From: RGIG426 sp045643425
Lineage (GTDB): Bacteria > Bacillota > Clostridia > Oscillospirales > Acutalibacteraceae
DNA length: 16,686 nt
Direction of reading: 5' to 3'
Assembly: GCA_045643425.1 (NCBI GenBank)
Contig: JAZUKW010000032.1
Coordinates: 1 to 16,686 of the forward strand
This document shows, piece after piece, positions 1 through 7,738 of the stretch (positions within the stretch are counted from its first letter, which is position 1; every line of letters starts with the position of its first letter). The notes under the pieces are model-generated. The model was not told where the DNA came from, made no database searches, and was given only the letters and a program-made list of their open reading frames with translations. The position numbers were made by a program, and so were the translations under genes.

Positions 1-2960
1 GCAATCGACACACTTCCGCAGCCGGCTTCATATCCCGCACCGATGGGACTGGCATCCGAACTCGCCGTTGCTTTGACGTAGCCGCCGGAAATAGTAATGT
101 TGCCACAAGAGGAATAGTAATATCCGCTGCCGATGCCGGCGGCGAAATTGTCACCCGTTGCCGTCACTATGCCACCGGAAATGGTAATGTTGCCGCAAGA
201 GGAAAAGTTATATCCGCTGCCGATGCCGGCCTCGCCCCCCTGTACCGTCACCATACCGCCGTAAATGGCGATGTTGCCGCAAGGAGCGTGATAGGTCGAA
301 CCGATACCGGCACAGTCCGAGTCCGCACCCGGCACGATGAGTTTACCCATCGTGGCCGCATCATTCGACTGCGCATAAACGGCAAAATCGCCGTCCATTG
401 CCACGGTAATGCCCTTTTTCGCGGTCATCGTGGCGCCGTTTGCCAAAATGAGGTTGACATTTTTCGGAAGCGTAATGCGCTCGTCAAAGGTCACGTTGCC
501 GTATACGATATTCCAGCCGGATTCAAACCCAATCGCCTCGTTTTCGACAACGTGGACGCCCCACAACTCACACGCGGTATCCACTTGTCCGGTGGTTTCG
601 TTATAGTCGAGATAGGTGGCGTAAACCGCACCGCAGCCGTCGCACTTCGTATCTCTGTTTAAATCCCGGTGGGGAAGTTTTTCTAAGAAACCGGCGCCGC
701 CTTGCGCTTTCCAGGCGGCAAGCGCCGTCCCGTCGCCGATAAGTCCGTCTTCCGTAAACGGGAACGCCGTATAGTAGTTGCCGCTGACGTAATCTTTGAC
801 ATACGCCGCCGCGCCGACGCTGGTGCAGGTCGGCTCCACCTTGGCAAACGGCTCGTAGTTAATATATTGCGCATCGTCTTTAAAAAGCGACGTGCAGGCG
901 TCGTCAATCGACTTTTTGACAATGATTCCGCCATGGCCGAGTCCGATGGACTCGGCGAAATATCCCGCCGTTGCTTTGACGTAGCCGCCGGCAATCGTCA
1001 ATTTGTTGCAGGTACCCTCGAATCCGGTGCCGATACCGGCGCCATAGTCTCCGCCTTGCGCCGTCACAATACCGCCCGTGATCGTCACTTGACTGCAAGA
1101 GCCATCTAATCCGCCGCCGATGCCGGCGCCGTCAAATCCGCCCTGCGCCGTGATATCACCGCCGGAAATCAAAATCGTACCGCATCGAACGCTTCGACTG
1201 CCACCGATACCGGCGCCATATTCTCCGCCTTGAGCGGTCACGATACCGCCGTAAATCGCAATATCACCGCAAGGAGCTTCGTCCGAGCCGCCGATGCCGG
1301 CGCCGATATTGCCGCTCGTTGCCGTTACATCACCGCCGTAAATGGCGATATTGCCGCAGCCGTCGTTGTCATAAGCGCCGATGCCGGCACTGAAAGTGGA
1401 CGTGCTCGTCGCGATAAGTTTACCCATCGTGTCCTCGTCGTTCGATTGCGCATAGACGGCAAAATCGCCGTCCGGCGCCACGGTAATGCCTTGTTTTGCG
1501 GTCAGTGTCGCGCCGTTCGCCAAAATGAGGCTGACGTCTTTCGGAAGCTCAATGCGCTCCTCGATTTCCACGTCGCCTTTGACAATATTCCATCCGGTAA
1601 CGAACGCATCCTCCGCATCGTCGATGACGTTGGCGTTCCACACCTTGCGCTCTACATCCACCGCGCCGGTCGTTTCGTTATAGTCGAGATACAGCGTATA
1701 CGACGAGAGCGCCGCTTCGCAAGTATCGCAAATCTCGTTTTCGTCCGCATCCGCGTGCACTTCGGTAAGATCGCACCGCGCACAACGGTGGATGCCGCCA
1801 GCCGCATTTTGCCAATCGTGGCCGAGCGCAGCGCCCGTATATCCGTCGCCGTCTTCCGCTTTCCACGCGGCAAGCGCTGTCTCATCGCCGATGAGCGTCT
1901 CTTCCGTAAACGGAAGCGCCTCGTAGTAGTTGCCGGTATAGGGGTCGATATAATGCGCCGCAAAACCGCTTTCGGTGCAGTTCGGCTCTCTCGCCAAAAT
2001 CTTGTAGTTGATATACCGCGTTTTGTCAACGATCACCGACGTGCAAGAGCTTGCAATCGACACCAAAACGGCAGGGGTGTCGTCTTCCCCATAGGAGTCT
2101 TCTCCCTTGCCGATCGGCTCGGCATTCCGTGCCGCCGTTGCTTTTACGTAGCCGCCCGTAATCATTACGCCATTACAAGGAGATTCGGAACCGCCACCGA
2201 TACCGGCACCGTAATTTTTCGATTCCGCCGTTACGATGCCGCCGCCAATCGCAATGACACCGCAAGAATTCGAATAGTAGCCGCTTCCGATGGCCGCCGC
2301 GTTCTGGTTGCTGGTTGCCGTCACGGTACCGCCGTAAATGACAATATCGCCGCAATCGGACATCAGTCCGCCGCCGATACCGGCGCCGTTATCACCGTTT
2401 GTCGCCGTCACAATACCGCCGTAAATCGTAATAGTGCCGCAGTCACCCATGTTGCCGCTGCCGATGCCGGCGCCGTACTGACCGCCCTGCGCCGTGATAT
2501 CACCGCCGAAAATGACGATGTCGCCGCAACCACTTTCTTGGGCGCTGCCGATACCGGCATAGCCATAGTCCGCAACCGGCACGATGAGCTTGCCCATCGT
2601 ATCCGCATCGTTCGACTGCGCATAGATGAGAAAATTGCCGTCTTCCGCCACCACAATGCCTCTGTCGGCGGTCAGCGTGGCGCCGTTCGCCAAAATGAGG
2701 TAAACGTTCTTCGGAAGCGTGATACGGGTTTCGATTTCCACGTCACCCTTTACGATATTCCAGCCGGTGACGAACGCATCCGTCGCCTCGTCAATCACGT
2801 TAACGCCGGTAGCGGTACGTTCCACGTCCGTCTTGCCGGTGGTCATGTTATAGTCAAGATAGGTCGCCGACTCCGCCGAGGCGAAAATCGGCGTCACCGT
2901 CGCGAGCATTGCCACGCAAATTACGATAGCGAGCAACCGCATCGGTAACGTTTTTTTCAT
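1..2960 (-). CDS. Secreted modular beta-helix surface protein, 3' end beyond window (gene 1)
   Basis: The frame is open from the ATG at 2960 to the window edge, giving at least 986 residues with no stop; I re-read it line by line. The start is set by AGGAGG 8 bases upstream and a signal peptide (Lys-rich start, hydrophobic core, AxA-type cleavage near residue 29). The protein is an intragenic triplication, with modules starting near residues 34, 424 and 783. Each module opens with 'YLDYN', then 'GWNIVKGDVEIE', 'ILANGATLTA' and 'YAQSNDxxTMGKLI'. Next come five (third module: three) coils of about 29 residues of the type 'AGIGxG...CGxIxIxGGxVTA', a cap 'GGYVKATA..PIGKG', a 'CTxxG..AYYxDxxSGNYY' strand block, 'LIGDxxALAAWKA' and CxxC knuckles. 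Right-handed parallel beta-helix is the likely fold. The close relative at 3087-7505 shares the same modules and ends in a dockerin, so one is expected off-window. No catalytic motif was seen. Binding or adhesion is inferred; the ligand is unknown. Confidence 0.9.
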   Translation of the reverse strand, partial: MKKTLPMRLLAIVICVAMLATVTPIFASAESATYLDYNMTTGKTDVERTATGVNVIDEATDAFVTGWNIVKGDVEIETRITLPKNVYLILANGATLTADRGIVVAEDGNFLIYAQSNDADTMGKLIVPVADYGYAGIGSAQESGCGDIVIFGGDITAQGGQYGAGIGSGNMGDCGTITIYGGIVTATNGDNGAGIGGGLMSDCGDIVIYGGTVTATSNQNAAAIGSGYYSNSCGVIAIGGGIVTAESKNYGAGIGGGSESPCNGVMITGGYVKATAARNAEPIGKGEDSYGEDDTPAVLVSIASSCTSVIVDKTRYINYKILAREPNCTESGFAAHYIDPYTGNYYEALPFTEETLIGDETALAAWKAEDGDGYTGAALGHDWQNAAGGIHRCARCDLTEVHADADENEICDTCEAALSSYTLYLDYNETTGAVDVERKVWNANVIDDAEDAFVTGWNIVKGDVEIEERIELPKDVSLILANGATLTAKQGITVAPDGDFAVYAQSNDEDTMGKLIATSTSTFSAGIGAYDNDGCGNIAIYGGDVTATSGNIGAGIGGSDEAPCGDIAIYGGIVTAQGGEYGAGIGGSRSVRCGTILISGGDITAQGGFDGAGIGGGLDGSCSQVTITGGIVTAQGGDYGAGIGTGFEGTCNKLTIAGGYVKATAGYFAESIGLGHGGIIVKKSIDDACTSLFKDDAQYINYEPFAKVEPTCTSVGAAAYVKDYVSGNYYTAFPFTEDGLIGDGTALAAWKAQGGAGFLEKLPHRDLNRDTKCDGCGAVYATYLDYNETTGQVDTACELWGVHVVENEAIGFESGWNIVYGNVTFDERITLPKNVNLILANGATMTAKKGITVAMDGDFAVYAQSNDAATMGKLIVPGADSDCAGIGSTYHAPCGNIAIYGGMVTVQGGEAGIGSGYNFSSCGNITISGGIVTATGDNFAAGIGSGYYYSSCGNITISGGYVKATASSDASPIGAGYEAGCGSVSI
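51..311 (-). repeat. Beta-helix coil array, gene 1 module 3 (3 units)
   Basis: Three units of 27, 30 and 30 residues, followed by an 'SPIGAG' cap that continues to the window edge. The first unit is two residues short ('QGGEAGIG' where others read 'QGGEYGAGIG'), next to a run of six C at 235-240. This module has two fewer coils than modules 1 and 2. Confidence 0.78.
954..1388 (-). repeat. Beta-helix coil array, gene 1 module 2 (5 units)
   Basis: Five units of 29 residues, exactly 435 bases, with the pattern 'AGIGxx....CGxIxIxGGxxTAxxG'. The conserved Cys recurs every 29 residues. The array ends at the cap 'ESIGLG'. Its layout matches module 1, which supports duplication of the whole module. 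Confidence 0.8.
2123..2558 (-). repeat. Beta-helix coil array, gene 1 module 1 (5 units)
   Basis: Five in-frame units averaging 29 residues (about 87 bases). Each starts 'AGIG' or 'AAIG' and carries one Cys followed by a short beta strand, then 'GG.VTA'. The array ends at a 'PIGKG' cap. These are protein-coding tandem repeats, consistent with stacked turns of a parallel beta-helix. Confidence 0.8.
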
Positions 2961-2968
2961 AAAACATT

Positions 2969-2974
2969 CCTCCT
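2969..2974 (-). promoter_or_regulatory. Shine-Dalgarno site of gene 1
   Basis: A consensus AGGAGG on the minus strand lies 8 bases before the ATG at 2960. It fixes the start. It is much stronger than the GGGG sites of the two upstream genes. Confidence 0.9.
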
Positions 2975-3014
2975 AAATCGCGTTTCGTGTTTGGGGGTGA
3001 ACTTTATTGTTTTC

Positions 3015-3043
3015 AATATAGCATAAGGAGAAGAAAATGTAAA
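3015..3043 (-). promoter_or_regulatory. Sigma-A-type promoter of gene 1
   Basis: On the minus strand, TTTACA (3043-3038) is separated by 17 bases from TATATT (3020-3015), and the -10 is preceded by TGC (extended -10). The predicted start of transcription near 3008 gives a leader of about 48 bases. The -35 box lies in the U-tract of the preceding terminator, so the end of one unit and the start of the next overlap. Confidence 0.75.
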
Positions 3044-3078
3044 GCAAAACCGCAGGGATGACTCCCTGCGGTTTTGCT
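3043..3078 (-). terminator. Intrinsic terminator after gene 2
   Basis: A perfect 16-bp inverted repeat (AGCAAAACCGCAGGGA and its complement) with a 4-base loop, starting 8 bases after the stop codon at 3087. On the minus strand it runs into a T-rich tail (TTTACATTTTCTTC). It should end the gene 3-gene 2 operon transcript. Confidence 0.9.
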
Positions 3079-3086
3079 GTGTTCCC

Positions 3087-3281
3087 TTACGCGCCTAACG
3101 TGTCGATAATGTTCGCCAAATACTTGCGCAGCATCAGCACGTCTTTCATATTGACGTCGCCGTCGGCGTTGCAATCGGCGTTTTCCATATTCATCGCGTC
3201 GGCGTTATCCGCCAGATATTTACGCATCAGCAGCACGTCTTTCATATTGACCGCGCCGTCGCCGTTCGCGTCGCCGAGCAG
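3087..3281 (-). other. Type I dockerin domain of gene 2
   Basis: Two 22-residue EF-hand-like repeats: 'GDANGDGAVNMKDVLLMRKY' and 'DCNADGDVNMKDVLMLRKY'. Asp/Asn at loop positions 1, 3, 5, 9 and 12 fit calcium binding. Positions 10-11 are Met-Lys and 17-18 Arg-Lys in both halves. The domain ends the protein. Confidence 0.93.
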
Positions 3282-6200
3282 CTTTTCCGGCTGCGGGTCG
3301 GTCGGATCGTCGTCCAAAAGCGCTTTCAGCCGCTCGATTTCCGCTTGCAGAGCTTGGATCTCCTGCTGATCCTGACTGATCTGCAGCTCCTGCTCCGCCA
3401 CCGTGGATTTCAGCTTGTCGATGCCGGTTTGTGCGGCATCCAGCGCCATCTGTGCCATTTCGAGAGACTCCTGCAGCTCTTTCAGTTCCTCCGTCGCTTT
3501 CTCAAGGTCGGCTTTGGCGGTTTCGAGGTCGGCTTTCGCCGTGTTCAGCTGTTCGGTCGCGGTGTCGAGCGCCGCTTGCTTTTCGGCAAGCGTGGCCTCG
3601 TTGCTCTTAACGGTGTCGCGCAGCTCGTCGATCGTGGCGTTTGCCGTGGCGATGTCTTCCCGCGCCTGTTTCAGCACGTCCTCCATCGCTTTTTGGTTCG
3701 CCTCGGCGGTCAGCTGCCGCTCCACCGCTTGACGCGCAATGTCAAACACGTTGTCGAAAACCGTCGTGTCCGCGCCGAACAAAACCAGCTCGCGCGCATC
3801 CTCGATAATCCGCGTCACTGCGTCGGACGGCTCTTCGGGCAACAGCGCCTGAAGCTCTGCCAGCCAATGGTCGCGGGTGGCTTGCAGGTTGATCGCCGTC
3901 ACGTATTCGTAGAGCACGTACTCGATGTCGGTAAGGTCTTCGGCCGCGTTCAGCGCTTCCACAAACTCGCGTACAAGCGCTTTCACGTCCTCGGAATACT
4001 CGTCCGATGCCAAAATCATCTCGCATTCGGGGAGATAGCTCTCCCGCTCGCGCTGCAATTCGATTTGCTCGGAACAATAGGTATATGCCTCTTCAAGCTC
4101 CTCCATATTCGTTGTTGCCGAAAGCTTTTCGGCCGTCATCTCATACAGCGCTTTCATCGCGTCGGACATATCGACGGTTTCCAGCGCCTCGTTGCATTGC
4201 ACCAGCATCAAATCCTTGATCGCGTGGAAGTGGATGAGCGGCTCGTTTTCCTCATAGATCCCGTCAAGCACGGCGATCGAGGGCGCGTTGTCGAGCGCCG
4301 TTTGTACCGCTTCGACAAATTGCTCCGTCTCCTCGCTCACCACATCGGTGATCGCGAGAGCGAAGGTGGATTTGTAGTTGTCTAATTTGCCGACGAACGC
4401 GGTGTCCTTGGCGCTCGCCTTCTCTTTTGCCGTGTTATAGATACGGCTCGCCTCGTCGATCGAAGCCGCGGTATCCAAATCGATACGCGCCATATAGAGG
4501 AGGTCTTTCGCCTCGTCGCATTTTGCCGACGGGAACAGATTGTCGGTAATATTCGCTTTCAGCTCGTCGATCTTCGCCGTAAGCTCGGCGGCTTTTTGGG
4601 CGGCGATCGCGGACAGCCCGCTCGCTTTCGCGGCCGCCACGCCGTCCGGCGTGGTCGCGGCATCCACCGCCGCTTTCGCGTCGAAAAGCACCTGCTCCTG
4701 CGCCTCCGAGCCGATCGGAGCGGCGGCGGCATCGAGAGCGTCTTTCGCGGCGGTCTTCGCCTCGGCAAGCGCTATGGCCGCGGCCTGTTCAAGTGCCGCC
4801 TCGTCAGCGAGCTGCGAAAGGATCGCGGCAAAGCCGGCCTCCTCCGCGGTTTGCACCGTCGCGACCGTTGCGGCCTCGTCCACGTCATTCAGCGCATCAC
4901 TCAAAATCGTCGCAAGCGCCGCAGACGGATGCTCGCCCGCCGCCGCTTGCAAAGCGGCTTTTGCGGCGGTTTTCGCATCGGCAAGCGTTTGCGCGGCCGC
5001 CTCGGCCTCCGCCGCCACCTGCGCGGTGATCACCGGAAGCACCGCCGTTTTGATCGCCTCCACCTTCGCCTCCGTTTCGGCGGCGTTGATCAACTCTGCG
5101 GCGGCATTGACGCTCGCCTCTACCGCCGCGGACGGGGTTTCGCCCGCCACGGCGTTCACCGCCGCAAGGGCGGAATCTTTGACAAACCGCAGTTCCACAG
5201 CGGGAAGCCACGTTTCTTTGGCCGTCGCTATATCCGCCACCGTTTCGGCGGCGTCCACCGCGGCTTTTGCGTTATTCAAAACCGTGTTCATCGCATCCGT
5301 CGGATTTTCGCCCGCCGCCTCGTCAAACGCGGCTTTCGCGTCCGCGCGCGCCGCTTTGAGATCTTCATATCCGCACGCATCGCAAATATACGGCGCATTC
5401 ACATAGGTATGCGGCCGAACGTCCTCGCAGTAGGTACATTTATGCCCGTTTGCGTCCACCGCCACCCAATCGTGGTCAACGATCGCGATATAGCCGGCGC
5501 CGCCCTCCGCTTTCCACGTGGCAAGGGCTTCGGCATCACCGATTTTCGCGCCGCTGTCGCTCATTTCGTAATACAGCGCATCCACCGTGTTTTGGATATA
5601 CGCTTTACAGCCCACCCCAAAACACGTGGGAGAAACCGCGGCGGTCTGTATGCCCTTACAAATCTGCGCATATTGCTCATCGCTGTATGCGGCACAATAC
5701 GCAAGGCTGTCAGCGGCATTACCGGCGAACACCGAAAGGGTTTCGCTCACCGTGATCGTGCCGCACGTACCGTTCACTCCGCAGCCGATACCGGCGGCAC
5801 CGCTGCCGCCGTTCGCTACGATCACACCGCCGTTCAGCGTAATATTTCCGAACGACCCTCCGTTGTAGCTGCCGATACCGGCGGCGTTTGCGGCACCGGC
5901 CGCGGTGACGTTACCGCCGTTAACGACAAGATCGCCGTCTCCGCCGATCGCCGCTTTATTCGCACTCGTTGCCGTCACGGCCAGCGCACCCATTTGCGCC
6001 GTGTCCAGCGTTTGGGCATACACGGACAAGTCGCCGCCGTCCAGCACAATGCCGTTCGTCACCGTCAGAATAGCGCCGTTGCCCAAAATGAGATCGGTGT
6101 CGTCGGAGACGGTCAGCGTGCCGTTTACCGTCACGTTGCCGAACACGATGTAATAGCCGCCGTCGATCTCCACGTCCGTATCCGAAGAGCAAACGCCTTG

Positions 6201-7505
6201 AAGCTCGTCCATATACGGATCGATCGTCACCTGGAAAAACTGCTTCGAGACGGCGTTGTAGTCATAATATTTCACACTCGTGGTAATGCCGCAGTCGCCG
6301 CACGCATTATTATGATACGCGTGCCCGCTCACGTCGCCGCAGCGCGCACACACGTGCTCAAAGAAACCGAGATATTCGTAAATATGCCCGAGCGGCGGAA
6401 CATAGCCGCCACCCGACGTTTTCCACGCAGCAAGGGCGGCATCGTCGCCGATGAGGCTGTCCGCTGTAAACGGAAACGCCGTATAGTAATTGCCGCTGAC
6501 GTAATCTTTATAATACGCCTTTGCACCGTTCGTCACACAGTCAGGCTCTGTTTTTGCGAACGGCTCGTAGTTGAGATAGGTCGAACCGTTTTTCACAATT
6601 TTCACACAAGAAGACGTATCCACCGTCGTCGGCGAGGAAGAACCGAAGCCCTTTCCGATGGGCTGTGCATCCTCGCCGCCTTTCGCGCAAACATAGCCGC
6701 CCGTGATCGTCACGGTACCGCATGAGCCCATTTGTCCGCTGCCGATACAGGCGCCACCATCGCCGCCCTGCGCGTTTACCACACCACCGGAAATGGTAAT
6801 CGTTCCACAGCTCGAATTATAATATCCGCTTCCGATACCGGCGGCATTATCGCCCCTCTGCGCATTCACCACGCCGCCGGAAATGGTAATGTTGCCACAG
6901 CTTGAATAATAATATCCGCTTCCGATACCGGCGCTGCCCTTGTTACCCAGTGCATTCACCACGCCGCCGTAAATCGTAATGTTGCCACAGCTTGAATGAT
7001 AATATCCGCTTCCGATACCGGCACCATCACCCTCGCTTTTTGCCGTTATCGCGCCGCCGTAAATCGTAATGTTACCGCAGGCACCGCTGTCGGGCGCACC
7101 GATAGCCGCGTTATAATTGCCATTACTTCCCGGTGCTGTGAGTTTGCCCATCGTGGCCTCGTCGGCCGACTGCGCATAGATGGCAAAGCCGCCGTCAGAG
7201 GCAACCGTAATGCCCTTTTGGGCAGTCAGCGTCGCGCCGTTCGCCAAAATGAGGTTAACGTCTTTCGGAAGCGTAATGCGGTTATTAAACTCCACACTGC
7301 CTCTCACGATATTCCAGCCGGTAACGAACGGATCCGTTGCCTCGTCAATGACGTTAAGGGGACTCGGCAACGGCTTCGCCGTAAATGCGCCGTCAACGTA
7401 GTCCAAATACCGTTCCTCTTCCGCCGCGACCGACAGTGTAAACGTCGGCAACACGGTCAACACCAGCGCCGCCGCCAACAGCACCGCCAAGATCCGTTTT
7501 TTCAT
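3087..7505 (-). CDS. Secreted beta-helix / helical-repeat / coiled-coil protein with dockerin (gene 2)
   Basis: This encodes 1,472 residues starting from an ATG with a clear signal peptide (Lys-Lys-Arg, hydrophobic core, cleavage near residues 27-28). Residues 32-360 form a module homologous to those of the neighbouring gene at 1-2960, with five coils of 29-30 residues and one Cys each (143, 173, 203, 233, 262). Residues 410-670 hold a divergent second module with three coils. CxxC pairs near 386-405 and 690-711 look like zinc ribbons. About nine short (~55-80 residue) helical repeats fill 716-1268, with a pattern like 'AxxAVDAAxTxxxVxxAK', reminiscent of DUF1542 or GA-type three-helix bundles. 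A Leu/Ala heptad coiled coil spans 1269-1398, followed by an acidic Pro linker and a type I dockerin (1409-1472). No catalytic site was seen. It probably acts as a long stalk carrying a binding head. It lies 38 bases after the upstream gene with no terminator between, so the two are probably co-transcribed. The function is inferred. Confidence 0.93.
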   Translation of the reverse strand: MKKRILAVLLAAALVLTVLPTFTLSVAAEEERYLDYVDGAFTAKPLPSPLNVIDEATDPFVTGWNIVRGSVEFNNRITLPKDVNLILANGATLTAQKGITVASDGGFAIYAQSADEATMGKLTAPGSNGNYNAAIGAPDSGACGNITIYGGAITAKSEGDGAGIGSGYYHSSCGNITIYGGVVNALGNKGSAGIGSGYYYSSCGNITISGGVVNAQRGDNAAGIGSGYYNSSCGTITISGGVVNAQGGDGGACIGSGQMGSCGTVTITGGYVCAKGGEDAQPIGKGFGSSSPTTVDTSSCVKIVKNGSTYLNYEPFAKTEPDCVTNGAKAYYKDYVSGNYYTAFPFTADSLIGDDAALAAWKTSGGGYVPPLGHIYEYLGFFEHVCARCGDVSGHAYHNNACGDCGITTSVKYYDYNAVSKQFFQVTIDPYMDELQGVCSSDTDVEIDGGYYIVFGNVTVNGTLTVSDDTDLILGNGAILTVTNGIVLDGGDLSVYAQTLDTAQMGALAVTATSANKAAIGGDGDLVVNGGNVTAAGAANAAGIGSYNGGSFGNITLNGGVIVANGGSGAAGIGCGVNGTCGTITVSETLSVFAGNAADSLAYCAAYSDEQYAQICKGIQTAAVSPTCFGVGCKAYIQNTVDALYYEMSDSGAKIGDAEALATWKAEGGAGYIAIVDHDWVAVDANGHKCTYCEDVRPHTYVNAPYICDACGYEDLKAARADAKAAFDEAAGENPTDAMNTVLNNAKAAVDAAETVADIATAKETWLPAVELRFVKDSALAAVNAVAGETPSAAVEASVNAAAELINAAETEAKVEAIKTAVLPVITAQVAAEAEAAAQTLADAKTAAKAALQAAAGEHPSAALATILSDALNDVDEAATVATVQTAEEAGFAAILSQLADEAALEQAAAIALAEAKTAAKDALDAAAAPIGSEAQEQVLFDAKAAVDAATTPDGVAAAKASGLSAIAAQKAAELTAKIDELKANITDNLFPSAKCDEAKDLLYMARIDLDTAASIDEASRIYNTAKEKASAKDTAFVGKLDNYKSTFALAITDVVSEETEQFVEAVQTALDNAPSIAVLDGIYEENEPLIHFHAIKDLMLVQCNEALETVDMSDAMKALYEMTAEKLSATTNMEELEEAYTYCSEQIELQRERESYLPECEMILASDEYSEDVKALVREFVEALNAAEDLTDIEYVLYEYVTAINLQATRDHWLAELQALLPEEPSDAVTRIIEDARELVLFGADTTVFDNVFDIARQAVERQLTAEANQKAMEDVLKQAREDIATANATIDELRDTVKSNEATLAEKQAALDTATEQLNTAKADLETAKADLEKATEELKELQESLEMAQMALDAAQTGIDKLKSTVAEQELQISQDQQEIQALQAEIERLKALLDDDPTDPQPEKLLGDANGDGAVNMKDVLLMRKYLADNADAMNMENADCNADGDVNMKDVLMLRKYLANIIDTLGA
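3702..5360 (-). repeat. Helical repeat region of gene 2 (about nine short units)
   Basis: Residues 716-1268 are Ala-, Glu- and Asp-rich and almost without Gly or Pro except at unit joints such as 'AAGEnPTDA', 'AGETPSAA' and 'AAGEHPSAA'. Units begin near 716, 774, 832, 901, 984, 1049, 1101, 1154 and 1211. The first four are clearly alike; the later ones are more divergent. The pattern suggests three-helix bundles in tandem, resembling DUF1542 or GA-like repeats of surface proteins. Family membership is inferred from pattern only. Confidence 0.65.
5715..5954 (-). repeat. Beta-helix coil array, gene 2 module 2 (3 degenerate units)
   Basis: Three degenerate coils (residues 518-597) with 'AAIGG', 'AGIGS' and 'AGIGCG' starts and 'GNITLNGG'-type strands. 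The ladder Cys is kept only in the last unit; the other two have a non-Cys residue there. It appears older than the first module. Confidence 0.65.
6666..7109 (-). repeat. Beta-helix coil array, gene 2 module 1, near-identical 90-bp units
   Basis: Five coils (residues 133-280) of 29-30 residues. The middle coils are also highly conserved at DNA level: the decamer TCCGATACCG (plus strand) occurs at 6831, 6921 and 7011, exactly 90 bases apart, within longer shared blocks. The coils carry 'AGIGSGYYxSSCGxITI'. DNA-level identity points to recent unit duplication or homogenisation. Confidence 0.85.
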
Positions 7506-7513
7506 TTTACATT

Positions 7514-7517
7514 CCCC
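7514..7517 (-). promoter_or_regulatory. Non-canonical ribosome binding site of gene 2
   Basis: GGGG (in CGGGGAATG) lies 8 bases before the ATG at 7505 and is the only purine-rich candidate in the 38-base gap. It is a poor match to the anti-Shine-Dalgarno sequence, unlike the AGGAGG of the downstream gene. Translation may rely partly on coupling with the upstream gene. Confidence 0.5.
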
Positions 7518-7543
7518 GTTTCGCGTATAATTTTCGGTACGTT

Positions 7544-7738
7544 TTATTCCGCACCGAGTGCAGTGACAAGTCCCGCAAGGAATTTGCGAAGCAACAGCAC
7601 GTCTTTCATATTGACCTCGCCGTCCTCGTTGCAGTCGGCGTTCTTCATATCGATAGTCGGCGACAGCCCCGCAAGCTGCTTGCGAAGCGTCAGCACGTCT
7701 TTCATGTTGACAAGGCCGTCGTCGTTCGCGTCGCCGAG
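7544..7738 (-). other. Type I dockerin domain of gene 3
   Basis: Two repeats: 'GDANDDGLVNMKDVLTLRKQ' and 'DCNEDGEVNMKDVLLLRKF'. They have complete calcium ligands and the same Met-Lys and Arg-Lys recognition positions as gene 2. The protein ends five or so residues later with 'TALGAE'. Confidence 0.93.

Noticed and set aside
235..240. Possible sequencing error at the run of six C in gene 1
   Set aside because: The two-residue shortfall of this coil equals six bases and keeps the frame. A homopolymer error of one or two bases would have broken the frame.
1230..2948. Long plus-strand open frame (572 codons) opposite gene 1
   Set aside because: It is a shadow of the glycine-rich coil repeats. 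Its protein is Arg/His/Ala-rich low-complexity sequence with repeated 'AADAGA' phrases that mirror the antisense coils. The minus frame has a signal peptide, a ribosome binding site and a promoter.
3087..3300. Sortase (LPxTG) or S-layer-homology anchoring of these proteins
   Set aside because: The visible C termini end in dockerins with no LPxTG motif, hydrophobic tail or SLH repeats. Anchoring through a cohesin is the better reading.
4596..6725. Plus-strand open frame of 709 codons opposite gene 2
   Set aside because: Arg/His-rich composition with no domain, signal or ribosome binding site. It is explained by high-GC codon use of the minus-strand gene.
6666..7109. CRISPR-like array from regularly spaced repeats
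   Set aside because: The 90-base period is an exact multiple of three and lies inside an open frame with conserved protein units. There are no short identical repeats with unique spacers.
7506..7543. A separate promoter for gene 2 in the 38-base gap
   Set aside because: An AT-rich TTATAC-like string is present, but no supported -35 box lies at a fitting distance and no terminator precedes it. Co-transcription with gene 3 is simpler.
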